A stretch of DNA of 52,092 nt from Cyclobacteriaceae bacterium (GTDB lineage: Bacteria > Bacteroidota > Bacteroidia > Cytophagales > Cyclobacteriaceae): the NCBI GenBank assembly GCA_028281285.1, contig JANQKF010000007.1, positions 1 through 52,092 of the forward strand. The letters are read 5' to 3'. A program made the position numbers and the translations under genes. The notes under the pieces are model-generated. The model was not told the origin of the DNA, did no database searches, and saw only the letters and a program-made list of their open reading frames with translations. This document shows, one piece after another, positions 1 through 6,874 of the stretch (positions are counted from its first letter, which is position 1; every line of letters starts with the position of its first letter).

Positions 1-1173
1 GACCAGGATTTTAATATTGTGGATGAAACCACTGACTTTGCCTATACCCGGGTTACAGCCGCTGCCCAGAATACCAAAACGGTCTATTCACTAAGTAGAA
101 CTATTCCAAGGGGTGGTTTTATGTATATCTATCTCTCCAATGAGAGCACTGATAACATGGAGGTCTACTTTGACGAATTAGAAATCACGCACACTAAAGG
201 AAAAATCCTGCAGGAAGATCATTACTATCCCTTTGGGATGAATATAAGTGCACTGAGTAGTACTGCGCCTTTAGCCAAACCCAATAGATATAAATTCAAT
301 GGAAACGAAGAACAACTAGACTTTGATTGGAATATCTATGATTTTAACTTCAGAATGTATGATGCTCAATTAGGTAGATTTTCGTCCATAGACCCAATGG
401 CAGAAGTTGATCATCAATTGGCTTGGACTCCTTATCATTTTAGCTATAACAATCCTGTCAACTTAAGTGATCCTACTGGGTTAGATGCTCTGGATTGGAG
501 TTGGAGTTTTGATGGAGGAGCCGATACATACAATGCAGCAGCTGCATATGGAGATTGGGCTAGAGCACGAGAGGAAAATGAAAAAACTGTGGACGATTGG
601 GTTAATAGAGTCAATGGTTATCACGTCACCATTGATAGTGAAACTGGTGAATCAACTATTAGACGAAGTGAAGTCACAAAAAAGGAAAGAACAAGTAGAA
701 GAGCATATCTCACCGTGGATTCCAAAGTTTATAAAGTTGATGCAGAAGGAAACATAACAGAAGTGACTGTAGGTCAAACTGAAATGGTTCTAGTGTATAG
801 TTGGGGAGAGGTCAGGTATGACAAAGACGCAAGCCAACAACTGAGCAGAGAAACAGTCAACATGTCTGACCCAAGTTTTTCTTCATATGCAGATGAGCTT
901 GTGGATACATTTAGCCAATTCATGAAATCTAATGATATAAGCGATATAAAAAGGGGCGAAATTCCTTATTTTGGTTTTTCAAACAGGGCTGAGAACTTCT
1001 TTGCCATACTAATCCCTAAAATAGTTTCTGGTTACACAAAAAATAAGTGGCTTGGAACAGGGACTGGTGTTTTGATAAATGAATCAAGAAAGGGACAGAT
1101 GATTAGACTTGTTAAGATTTCGTTAGATGAGGCTGAGGAAGCTGTAGAAAGGTTTAAAAAACGAAGTAACTAA
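1..1173 (+). CDS. Rhs repeat-associated core protein, C-terminal part with variable toxin domain (5' partial)
   Basis: The frame is open to the left edge, so this is only the 3' end of a much larger Rhs gene. The conserved core is clear: YYPFGM near residue 75, then NRYKFNGNEEQ, the RMYDAQLGRFSSIDP block, and the terminal YNNPVNLSDPTG near residue 158. In Rhs proteins everything after that last motif is a variable toxic tip released by autoproteolysis. Here the tip is about 230 residues and matches no toxin fold I recognise. It has no obvious HNH, deaminase or ADP-ribosyltransferase motif. The stop is one base before the next ATG (1175), the usual toxin/immunity spacing. Rhs assignment is firm; toxicity is inferred from the family. 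Confidence 0.9.
   Translation, partial: DQDFNIVDETTDFAYTRVTAAAQNTKTVYSLSRTIPRGGFMYIYLSNESTDNMEVYFDELEITHTKGKILQEDHYYPFGMNISALSSTAPLAKPNRYKFNGNEEQLDFDWNIYDFNFRMYDAQLGRFSSIDPMAEVDHQLAWTPYHFSYNNPVNLSDPTGLDALDWSWSFDGGADTYNAAAAYGDWARAREENEKTVDDWVNRVNGYHVTIDSETGESTIRRSEVTKKERTSRRAYLTVDSKVYKVDAEGNITEVTVGQTEMVLVYSWGEVRYDKDASQQLSRETVNMSDPSFSSYADELVDTFSQFMKSNDISDIKRGEIPYFGFSNRAENFFAILIPKIVSGYTKNKWLGTGTGVLINESRKGQMIRLVKISLDEAEEAVERFKKRSN
268..348 (+). repeat. Rhs core segment, copy 1 of a duplicated 81-bp block
   Basis: This 27-codon block inside the Rhs core is repeated at 4119-4199. The two copies differ at seven bases, all third-position synonymous changes, so the encoded peptide is identical. It marks the likely recombination point for swapping toxin tips. 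Confidence 0.85.
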
Positions 1174-1174
1174 G

Positions 1175-1399
1175 ATGTCTGAAATATTTGAACATGGTAC
1201 CACATTCTTCTGGAATGATATGTGCAATTATGTTGGAGCACTGGCTAGGTGGCTGTTGTTTAAAGGGAGAACCCAAACCAAGTTTAAGGAATATTTGAAT
1301 GTGGAGTCTTTCCGAAAGAGAAATCTATTAGTTGGAAATTGCATATTAATTGGGGCTATGTTGGTATCAGCCATAATTTCATACATAAAGTATGGTTGA
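1175..1399 (+). CDS. Small membrane protein, candidate immunity protein for the Rhs toxin
   Basis: A 74-residue protein starting one base after the Rhs stop codon, so almost certainly co-translated with it. The C-terminal third holds one clear hydrophobic segment (LLVGNCILIGAMLVSAIISY), and the middle (GALARWLLFKG) may form a second, weaker one. I recognise no family. Position directly behind a variable toxin tip is the standard place for a cognate immunity gene, and a membrane immunity protein would suggest a toxin acting at or through the inner membrane. This is inferred from context only. The next gene follows with TGA-ATG directly adjacent. Confidence 0.6.
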   Translation: MSEIFEHGTTFFWNDMCNYVGALARWLLFKGRTQTKFKEYLNVESFRKRNLLVGNCILIGAMLVSAIISYIKYG

Positions 1400-1747
1400 A
1401 TGAAAGCACGAATTTTCTTGATCATATTTTGTTGTTATGGGTGTTCTAATCCTGAAGAAAAGAGACTTGACAGTCTAGATATGGATTATCTGAATGACAA
1501 AAGTAAGTTTGATTCTACGATGGTAGAGCATTTTCCAAGGGAATTGAAGAACTCAGAATCTAGGTATCTCTTCACTGAGGAAACCGAGTATGGTCACCCT
1601 AGGTTTTGGCTTCAAATAAAATTAGAAGCACCCGATTTAAAAAAAATCGTGGATTTTGTGGAAGAAGAAGCATTGGGTACTTATTTGGGGAATGATGAAT
1701 GCATTTTGGCTATTGATGGCCACTTGACAAGTGATAATTGGATGTAA
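1400..1747 (+). CDS. Lipoprotein fragment, immunity-like, probably C-terminally truncated
   Basis: A 115-residue protein with a short lipoprotein signal peptide ending in YGC, giving an acylated Cys15. The start directly abuts the stop of the previous gene. The rest is acidic and soluble. It resembles small lipoproteins often found behind Bacteroidota Rhs genes, which are usually longer. Here the frame stops just as an unrelated toxin-tail frame begins (from 1728), so the last residues are probably junction sequence produced by recombination. It may be a decayed immunity gene. Its link to the upstream toxin rather than to an older one cannot be decided from sequence alone. Confidence 0.55.
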   Translation: MKARIFLIIFCCYGCSNPEEKRLDSLDMDYLNDKSKFDSTMVEHFPRELKNSESRYLFTEETEYGHPRFWLQIKLEAPDLKKIVDFVEEEALGTYLGNDECILAIDGHLTSDNWM

Positions 1748-1880
1748 AAGAAACTATATTAGAGCTGAGGCCTACAGAAGGGCTGGATGGACTAATCAGG
1801 CTGATATGCTAAATAGTATGACTGATAGAGCTGTGTATAATGCAAGATCACACCTAGTTAAGAAAATGGCCAGAAGATGA
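1728..1880 (+). pseudogene. Orphan C-terminal tail of a displaced Rhs toxin
   Basis: A frame without start codon opens after a stop at 1725 and runs to TGA at 1878-1880. It encodes about 50 residues containing NYIRAEAYRRAGWTNQAD and ending in SHLVKKMARR. The basic, helical character is that of a toxin C-terminus. Its stop codon overlaps the ATG of the next gene (ATGA at 1877-1880), the arrangement of a toxin and its immunity gene. I read it as the remains of a former toxin tip pushed downstream when a new tip was acquired. The exact toxin family is not identified. Confidence 0.6.
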
Positions 1881-2323
1881 TGTTGAAAGCCAAATTTATG
1901 AGAGTCAATTTAATAGTCTTGATAATGCTAATAGTGGCAGGTTGTGGGGGGCAACAATCTGATAGTAAATTGGATTACGAGCAGAACTTGGAGTTGGCAC
2001 TATCATACTATGAAAAAGACGAATTTCTACTTGCAAAGAAGAGCTTTTCCAATGCCATTAAGCAAGATTCTTCTCAAGGTTTACCGTATTTTAAAAGAGG
2101 CTACTGCTATATGCAGTTGGATATGTTTGACTCAGCAGAATATGACTATTTAATGTCAATTAATCTGGAATACAATCAACAGGATGCTCTTTATAATTTG
2201 ACCTTGATTCGAAGTATTGACCCAAAAGACACAATGAGTCTCTTTTACTTGAAGAAATGGGCAGTGTTGGAAATAGAAAAGATCAATGCTAGAAGGGATT
2301 CATTGAAGAAGTTGCTCAATTAG
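1877..2323 (+). CDS. TPR-type lipoprotein, candidate immunity protein of the displaced toxin
   Basis: A 148-residue protein with a lipoprotein signal peptide (hydrophobic stretch, then AGCGG; Cys near residue 23). It continues with helical repeats that look like two tetratricopeptide units: ALSYYEKDEFLLAKKSFSNA and YFKRGYCYMQLDMFDSAEYD. Three in-frame starts exist: ATG at 1877, ATG at 1880 and ATG at 1898; the third gives the most typical signal peptide. The ATGA overlap with the orphan toxin tail suggests it is that toxin's immunity partner, kept after the toxin was lost. That role is inferred; lipoprotein and TPR-like character are read from sequence. Confidence 0.65.
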   Translation: MMLKAKFMRVNLIVLIMLIVAGCGGQQSDSKLDYEQNLELALSYYEKDEFLLAKKSFSNAIKQDSSQGLPYFKRGYCYMQLDMFDSAEYDYLMSINLEYNQQDALYNLTLIRSIDPKDTMSLFYLKKWAVLEIEKINARRDSLKKLLN

Positions 2324-2361
2324 AAATGATGAATAAGTGATTATTGAAAAATGCGTTTCTA

Positions 2362-2601
2362 ATGAGTCTTCTTAATACCTTATTTGCGGTTGTCTATGGA
2401 TTGATGAAATCCATAGAAGGAGGATTTAGCTATCAAGTAGGGTCTTATACAGCTAATGGCTCAGTGATAATTATAAGCATGTTGCATACTGCAAATCTGG
2501 TGGTGTATTGGTCCAACTTTGAAAGTAAGTTTATAGCGTTATTCTTCTTTGCTATGTTAGTCTTGAACTATTTTCTTTTCAGTTACCGGAAGGAGTCTTA
2601 A
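2362..2601 (+). CDS. Small polytopic membrane protein of unknown function
   Basis: About 79 residues from ATG 2362; a TTG at 2344 would add six residues. Three hydrophobic stretches are visible: SLLNTLFAVVYGLM, SVIIISMLHTANLVVYW and FIALFFFAMLVLNYFLFSY. It ends in a short basic-acidic tail. No family is recognised. It lies between two other membrane or lipoprotein genes in the Rhs downstream array and is probably another immunity-like gene. Confidence that it is a real gene is moderate because it is short, but its hydrophobic pattern is coherent and it sits tidily between its neighbours. Confidence 0.5.
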   Translation: MSLLNTLFAVVYGLMKSIEGGFSYQVGSYTANGSVIIISMLHTANLVVYWSNFESKFIALFFFAMLVLNYFLFSYRKES

Positions 2602-2641
2602 TGCTAGAGGAAGAATATACTAGGTAGTTAACCAGAAAAAT

Positions 2642-3052
2642 ATGCTAAAGCAGTATAGATATCTCTACTATAGAATTTACTCATGGAATTTGAAAAAATG
2701 GGGTAAAAATGATGTCCCAGAGTTCAATACTGTTCTCGGGATGTCTTTAATTTTTCTATGTAATATGGCTAGTTTGATAGTTCTAATTGATATACTATCA
2801 GGATATCAAGGGTTTCTTTTGGGCTTAAAAAAATTGGAAGTAGGGACAGTTATAATTTCGATAGCATTATTCCATTATTTCCTGTTTATGCATAAAGGCA
2901 AATACAAGCAAATTGTTGAAGAGTTTGATGGAGAAGATCCGAACAATAGACGAAGAAAGGGTTGGCTTGTCTTTGCATATTCAATAGGTTCAGTGATATT
3001 TTTTATTTTGATACTCTTTTTAGGAGCTTATTTAAAGAATAATGGAATGTAG
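2642..3052 (+). CDS. Integral membrane protein, Rhs-cluster immunity-like
   Basis: A 136-residue protein with a polar, tyrosine-rich N-terminus (QYRYLYYRIYSWNLKKWGK) and three membrane segments, near residues 31-54, 71-86 and 108-130. Between the last two is a charged loop containing FDGEDPNNRRRKG. Proteins of this build are common behind Rhs genes in Bacteroidota, but their function is not established. It is followed by a strong terminator (3077-3107), closing the first transcription unit of the array. Confidence 0.65.
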   Translation: MLKQYRYLYYRIYSWNLKKWGKNDVPEFNTVLGMSLIFLCNMASLIVLIDILSGYQGFLLGLKKLEVGTVIISIALFHYFLFMHKGKYKQIVEEFDGEDPNNRRRKGWLVFAYSIGSVIFFILILFLGAYLKNNGM

Positions 3053-3076
3053 TTAGCATTTTCAATCAGATATTTA

Positions 3077-3107
3077 AAGCTCTCAGTCATTAACTGGGGG
3101 CTTTTTT
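3077..3107 (+). terminator. Intrinsic terminator 1 of the immunity array
   Basis: An 11-bp stem (AAGCTCTCAGT with ACTGGGGGCTT, three G-U pairs), a 5-base loop and a T-run. The same stem design returns at 3460, 3752 and 4084. Confidence 0.85.
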
Positions 3108-3139
3108 GTTAATTAGATTATTACCCAGAAGGATCAAAC

Positions 3140-3436
3140 ATGAAGATTTCAATTGAAGATTTAGAAAGTCTTTTTCAAAAACTAAAAGCTGAACTAATAA
3201 TTCACTTTGGGAACGAGGTTGAAATTAAGGCTGAAGATTTTTATTGGGAGGTAGACGAAAGTGAGATGTACAATCCTTCACAGAAACCTACTGATTTATC
3301 ACTTGGTCAATTATCTGATGATTGGAATGATTTACTAAGATTGAAGGATGATGATGAAATTCCAATATCATGGGATTTGAGAAGGTTAGCTGCAATTTTG
3401 CAAGCTATTCAAGCAAATAGTGCCAATAAGTGGTAA
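3140..3436 (+). CDS. Small acidic soluble protein, immunity-like
   Basis: A 98-residue acidic protein beginning MKISIEDLESLFQKLK, with EDFYWEVDESEMYNP in the middle and a helical C-terminus. No signal peptide or membrane segment is seen. I recall similar short proteins scattered through Bacteroidota polymorphic-toxin loci, without a described activity. It sits alone between terminator 1 and terminator 2, as an independent cassette. An immunity role is likely from setting; the toxin it would neutralise is not in this window. Confidence 0.6.
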   Translation: MKISIEDLESLFQKLKAELIIHFGNEVEIKAEDFYWEVDESEMYNPSQKPTDLSLGQLSDDWNDLLRLKDDDEIPISWDLRRLAAILQAIQANSANKW

Positions 3437-3459
3437 TACAAACAATCAGTTAAAACATA

Positions 3460-3486
3460 AAGCTCTCAGCCATTGACTGGGAGTTT
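3460..3486 (+). terminator. Terminator-like hairpin 2 of the immunity array
   Basis: A 10-bp stem (AAGCTCTCAG with CTGGGAGTTT) nearly identical to terminator 1, but followed by only three Ts, so termination may be partial. Confidence 0.6.
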
Positions 3487-3499
3487 AAGAACTATTGAA

Positions 3500-3730
3500 A
3501 TGCTTGAGTATGGTACTGAGGATCATGTACTGCATCATTGTGCTCAGAATAGCTCTAAATTCCTTGAAGCAGTATTAGTTGCTGTGAAATTTTTGAGCAA
3601 AAGGGGCACAGGAGACCCAAAATATGAAAGCCAAGAAGCTATTGATGTTGTGGCTGAGACCTGTAGTGATATTGCTGGGGGTAATCAGTTTCTTGACTTC
3701 TACAAAATGATGTTAGGCTCAGAAACCTAG
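3500..3730 (+). CDS. Small soluble protein, immunity-like, possibly truncated
   Basis: The frame opens with a TTG at 3473, but that lies inside the preceding hairpin, so I place the start at ATG 3500, giving 76 residues. The sequence contains HHCAQNSSKFLEAVL and ends GGNQFLDFYKMMLGSET. It has no signal peptide. The string of helices resembles the C-terminal part of a larger immunity protein, so this may be a fragment. No family is named with confidence. It lies between two terminators as its own cassette. Confidence 0.45.
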   Translation: MLEYGTEDHVLHHCAQNSSKFLEAVLVAVKFLSKRGTGDPKYESQEAIDVVAETCSDIAGGNQFLDFYKMMLGSET

Positions 3731-3751
3731 TTTAAAAACGAATAATAAATT

Positions 3752-3783
3752 AAAGCCTCTAGCTAATGGTTAGAGGTTTTTTT
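3752..3783 (+). terminator. Intrinsic terminator 3 of the immunity array
   Basis: Stem GCCTCTAGC/GTTAGAGGT with a 5-base loop, followed by seven Ts. Orientation fits the gene ending at 3730. Confidence 0.85.
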
Positions 3784-3803
3784 ATTTTCTATACATTGCA
3801 GAT

Positions 3804-4058
3804 ATGACAATGAAAGTCACAAGAATCATTGATGTCTTTGATAAGAAGTCAGAAAAATTGGTGAAAGACATCAATATTAACTCAGTATCATTAGAAACTC
3901 TGAAGGAAATATTCAATCCTCCTGAAGATGATCCTTTAATGTATAATCCTTACTGGATTCATGAAAAGGAAGCAAAGGAACTTAAAAAACATATTGATAT
4001 TGAATTTGAATTTGACAAATATGTCTATGATTTAGGTTGCTTTCGAGCTGGAACTTAA
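3804..4058 (+). CDS. Small acidic protein, DUF7683-like, immunity candidate
   Basis: An 84-residue soluble protein starting MTMKVTRIIDVFDKK. Its signature is EIFNPPEDDPLMYNPYWI followed by an aromatic C-terminus (FDKYVYDLGCF). I believe this matches a short domain of unknown function found as single-domain proteins near toxin loci, but I cannot confirm the accession. It is flanked by terminators 3 and 4. It is probably an orphan immunity gene. Confidence 0.6.
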   Translation: MTMKVTRIIDVFDKKSEKLVKDININSVSLETLKEIFNPPEDDPLMYNPYWIHEKEAKELKKHIDIEFEFDKYVYDLGCFRAGT

Positions 4059-4083
4059 AAAGCATTTTGATTTATAATTATCA

Positions 4084-4113
4084 AAACCTCTGACATTTTG
4101 TTAGGGGTTTTTT
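4084..4113 (+). terminator. Intrinsic terminator 4 of the immunity array
   Basis: An 11-bp stem (AAACCTCTGAC with GTTAGGGGTTT), loop ATTTT, then a T-run. It ends six bases before the Rhs core remnant. Confidence 0.85.
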
Positions 4114-4118
4114 CTTAC

Positions 4119-4244
4119 CCTTTAGCTAAACCCAATAGATATAAATTCAATGGCAATGAAGAGCAACTAGATTTTGATTGGAATATCTATGACTTTAATG
4201 CAAGCGTATTTTATTTTTCATCTGGCAGACGGGCCACCCACTGA
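4119..4244 (+). pseudogene. Rhs core remnant (copy 2 of the 81-bp block)
   Basis: Codons at 4119-4199 encode the same 27 residues as 268-348 (PLAKPNRYKFNGNEEQ and so on), with seven synonymous differences. After 4199 the frame leaves the Rhs sequence and stops at 4242-4244. There is no start codon. This is the shape of an orphan toxin cassette whose upstream core was reduced to a short homology arm. It marks the right end of the array. Confidence 0.8.
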
Positions 4245-4775
4245 AGAATAAGATGTGCTCACACACATCTGGCGGCTTAAGGGGATGGGTTAGGAGATTG
4301 GGGGATTTCTCGCTCCACCTACACCATGTTTCGGTGGACAAGTCCGCTCGAAATGACGTTATGCATTGGGGGGACCTCCTACCTTCGGTAGGTAAACTCA
4401 GTCACAGGTTCCTTCGAAGTGACGGAAAGCAAGGTTTGAAAGCACAGAAACAAAAAATCAGATCGTCACTTCGAGGCTTGCAAAGCAAACGAGAAGTCTC
4501 CTATTCGTGAAAACGACAAGGAGATTTCCTACCTCCGGTAGGTAAACTCTCTCCTGAGAACTCGGGATCGAAATGACGAGACAGGATGAGTAGATGCTGA
4601 AACAAGTCCAGCATGACGTGCTTTCTTTTTTGATGTCATCCTGAACTTGCTTTTGATTTATATAAGTCCAGTCGAAGTGAGAAAAAAAATCTTTTTCTGC
4701 TTACCTACCACTTCTTTTAACCACAAAGAGCAAAACAACCTGAAAAATGGGCTTTTCAACCGATTTTGACCTAAA
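4245..4775. repeat. Cluster of dispersed palindromic repeats, no gene
   Basis: About 530 bases without a credible gene. The stretch is a mosaic of short repeats with shared words: gagatttctc, tcgaaatgacg, cacttcgagg, and small hairpins such as CCTACCTTCGGTAGG (4380-4394) and CCTACCTCCGGTAGG (4529-4543). Related pieces occur at 6147-6330 and 6645-6815. The frame at 4253-4510 runs through these repeats and is not counted as a gene. This resembles the REP-like intergenic repeats of other Bacteroidota genomes. Confidence 0.7.
4464..4529. repeat. 66-bp dispersed repeat, copy A
   Basis: Matches 6703-6768 at 62 of 66 positions by eye. It begins cgtcacttcgaggcttgc and ends near caaggagatttcc. Confidence 0.8.
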
Positions 4776-4790
4776 TTGTCAATAACCAAA

Positions 4791-6146
4791 ATGAAAGCAT
4801 ACCTCTCCGGAATTGTCCTTTGCCTGCTCCTGTTCGGAAATAGTTTCTATGGCATCGCCCAGGAAACTCAACCCACCGTGACACCGGATGTCCATGTTGC
4901 CACCAAAAAGCTGGACAAGGTCAACGGTGCGCTCCAAAAGCATATCGCCCGAATCAAACAAAAGCTCGAAAAGAAGCTCTCCAAAAAATACCCCGACCTA
5001 CAACCGGCACAACTTGACTCACTACTTCAGGAAAAAGTCAGCTTCCTCCCCGACTCCCTTCGCCCCAACCTGTCCTCATTGTGTGAGGGCTGCCCTGACC
5101 TAAGCCAACTAAAGAACCAGCTGGAAAACGATATCAAACTCACTCCCCCTGACCTGGACATTACCAAAGAACTTAACGTCTCGGTCAAGGAACTCGAATC
5201 ACTCCAGGAACTCTATCAAAAGGTACAACTCCCCGATTTGAAAAATATCCAGGATGGCGCCTTAGGTGATCTGAAACCGGATGTGCCCATTTCAGAAGGT
5301 GATCTCAAAAAGCTCACTTCAAGTGTAAGCGATTTCAATAGTGCTTTTGAAGTCTATAAAAAGCAATTTGAGGGCTGGGGGGAAAAGTCCCTGGCCAAGG
5401 CCTTTGACCTGGAACAGGTGAAATACCTACAACAACTTAGAGACAAGCAGTCGAAGATGAAACCCATACCCGAAGGTTATGGACAACTGAGCGAGGGCAT
5501 GCAGACGAATGATTTCGTTAAGCAACAGCTTGAATCCAAGGCGGAGGAGCTGAAAAAAATGGGCGGAGAAAGCCTTCAGCAGAAATTCGATAAGGCTATG
5601 GTTGAAGTCAATAAGGCCAAAAGAAAGTATGCTGACTTGAAAGAAGGTCTTGGTGAGGCTCCCAAAAGGCCAAATCCATTGGCCTCAGAACCGTTTCACA
5701 AACGACTTCGTCTTGGGGGTAATTTACAGGTCAACCGGGAAAACCCAACCTCGGTGGATCTCGCTGCACGATTGGGGTATCAGCTAAATCCCAAAGCACA
5801 AATCGGTTTGGAAACTGCCTACCGGATTTCTACCGGAGATCGTTTCCGAAGCTTCGACTTCGATGATGAGCTGTTTTCCAGTCGGCTATTCTTCGATCAC
5901 TTTGTCTATAAGAGCTTCTTTATGCAGGCGGTGTTGGAATGGAATCGTCAACAGGTTACCGATCAGAATGATGTGAATATCGGTATTGAATGGGTACAAA
6001 GCGGGCTGATTGGAGTTGGCAAGGAGTTTCCGCTTGGCAAAAAACTCAGAGGGGCGATGACCATTTCTTACAATGTGCTTCACGATGAAAACAGTCCTTA
6101 CAGACGTCCATGGGTCTTCCGGTTTGGTTTCCGGTTTGTGAAGTGA
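4791..6146 (+). CDS. Secreted helical protein with a C-terminal outer-membrane beta-barrel-like domain
   Basis: About 451 residues from ATG 4791; a TTG at 4776 would only lengthen the signal peptide. The N-terminus is a clear signal peptide (MKAYLSGIVLCLLLFGNSFYG, cleaved near AQE). The middle is long, charged and helical, with recurring LPDL and PPDL turns and probable coiled coils. The last ~140 residues alternate polar and aromatic residues in about eight strands (for example LRLGGNLQV, AQIGLETAYRI, WVFRFGFRFVK) and end in an aromatic strand. That pattern is typical of a small outer-membrane barrel. I do not know the family. A periplasmic or surface helix anchored by a barrel is my inference. 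Confidence 0.8.
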   Translation: MKAYLSGIVLCLLLFGNSFYGIAQETQPTVTPDVHVATKKLDKVNGALQKHIARIKQKLEKKLSKKYPDLQPAQLDSLLQEKVSFLPDSLRPNLSSLCEGCPDLSQLKNQLENDIKLTPPDLDITKELNVSVKELESLQELYQKVQLPDLKNIQDGALGDLKPDVPISEGDLKKLTSSVSDFNSAFEVYKKQFEGWGEKSLAKAFDLEQVKYLQQLRDKQSKMKPIPEGYGQLSEGMQTNDFVKQQLESKAEELKKMGGESLQQKFDKAMVEVNKAKRKYADLKEGLGEAPKRPNPLASEPFHKRLRLGGNLQVNRENPTSVDLAARLGYQLNPKAQIGLETAYRISTGDRFRSFDFDDELFSSRLFFDHFVYKSFFMQAVLEWNRQQVTDQNDVNIGIEWVQSGLIGVGKEFPLGKKLRGAMTISYNVLHDENSPYRRPWVFRFGFRFVK

Positions 6147-6330
6147 GCAAGGGAGAAGATGCTGAAAGAACCCTGCCTTCGGCAGGCAGGTTCAGCATGA
6201 CATACTCTTTTAATTTCTAAAGTCATCCTGAACTTGGTTCAGGATCTGCTATGTCGAGAATCTGAATTAGGAGATTTCTCATTTCACTCGAAATGACGAA
6301 AAGGGAGGTTCGAAATGAAGTGAATTATTT
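6147..6330. repeat. Dispersed repeat cluster between genes
   Basis: Holds the hairpin CCTGCCTTCGGCAGG (6172-6186), the inverted pair cctgaacttggttcagg (6228-6244) and a ctcgaaatgacg terminus. These are the same building blocks as in 4245-4775. No gene is seen. Confidence 0.65.
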
Positions 6331-6340
6331 AACTTAAATC

Positions 6341-6640
6341 ATGATAAAGGGTGGGACTATATATATAATGACCAACCAACATCATTCCGTATTCTATACA
6401 GGCGTGACCTCTAACCTTCCTTCCAGGGTACAGGAACATAGAACAAGACAATTCCCGAACAGCTTTACAGCTCGATACAACATCAACAAGCTGGTTTACT
6501 TTGAAGCATTCCATTCTATTGAGGAAGCCATATCGAGGGAAAAACAAGTAAAGGATTATCGCAGAGAAAAGAAGTTCAGACTTATTGAATCTATGAATCC
6601 GCAATGGAATGACTTATTTGATGAGGTTATGAATTGGTAG
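6341..6640 (+). CDS. GIY-YIG domain nuclease-like protein
   Basis: A 99-residue single-domain protein of the GIY-YIG superfamily. The first strand reads GTIYIMTN and the second FYTGVTSNL, which replace GIY and YIG. They are followed by the conserved Arg in SRVQEHRT and the Glu of SREKQVKDYRREKK. Length and layout match the small stand-alone UPF0213/YhbQ-type members. Catalytic residues look intact, so DNA cleavage is plausible. It is embedded between blocks of dispersed repeats on both sides, which is suggestive of a link between nuclease and repeats but not proof. The start is supported by the family's usual MKGG-type N-terminus. Confidence 0.88.
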   Translation: MIKGGTIYIMTNQHHSVFYTGVTSNLPSRVQEHRTRQFPNSFTARYNINKLVYFEAFHSIEEAISREKQVKDYRREKKFRLIESMNPQWNDLFDEVMNW

Positions 6641-6644
6641 AACC

Positions 6645-6815
6645 AATTGGGGGACTTCTCGGTTGTAAACTCCCTCGAAGTGACGATAAGCTAAAATCAG
6701 AACGTCACTTCGAGGCTTGCAGAGCAAACGAGAAGCCTCCTGTTCGTGAAAACGACAAGGAGATTTCTTAGTCACAGGCTCCTTCGAAATGACGAAAAGA
6801 AAGGTTTGAAATGAC
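6645..6815. repeat. Dispersed repeat cluster after the GIY-YIG gene
   Basis: Contains copy B of the 66-bp repeat (6703-6768) flanked by ccctcgaagtgacg (6672-6685) and ccttcgaaatgacg (6781-6794). No gene is seen. Confidence 0.65.
6703..6768. repeat. 66-bp dispersed repeat, copy B
   Basis: Matches 4464-4529 with four mismatches. Same orientation as copy A. Confidence 0.8.
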
Positions 6816-6874
6816 AGTTTAAGATTTGCCAATCCCCTCCTATTCCGTAATTTCGGCATTGCAATAAAATTGAC

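Noticed and set aside
4253-4510. An 85-codon open frame in the repeat region
   Set aside because: It runs through the dispersed repeats and hairpins, has no recognisable domain, and its codons match the repeat units rather than a protein.
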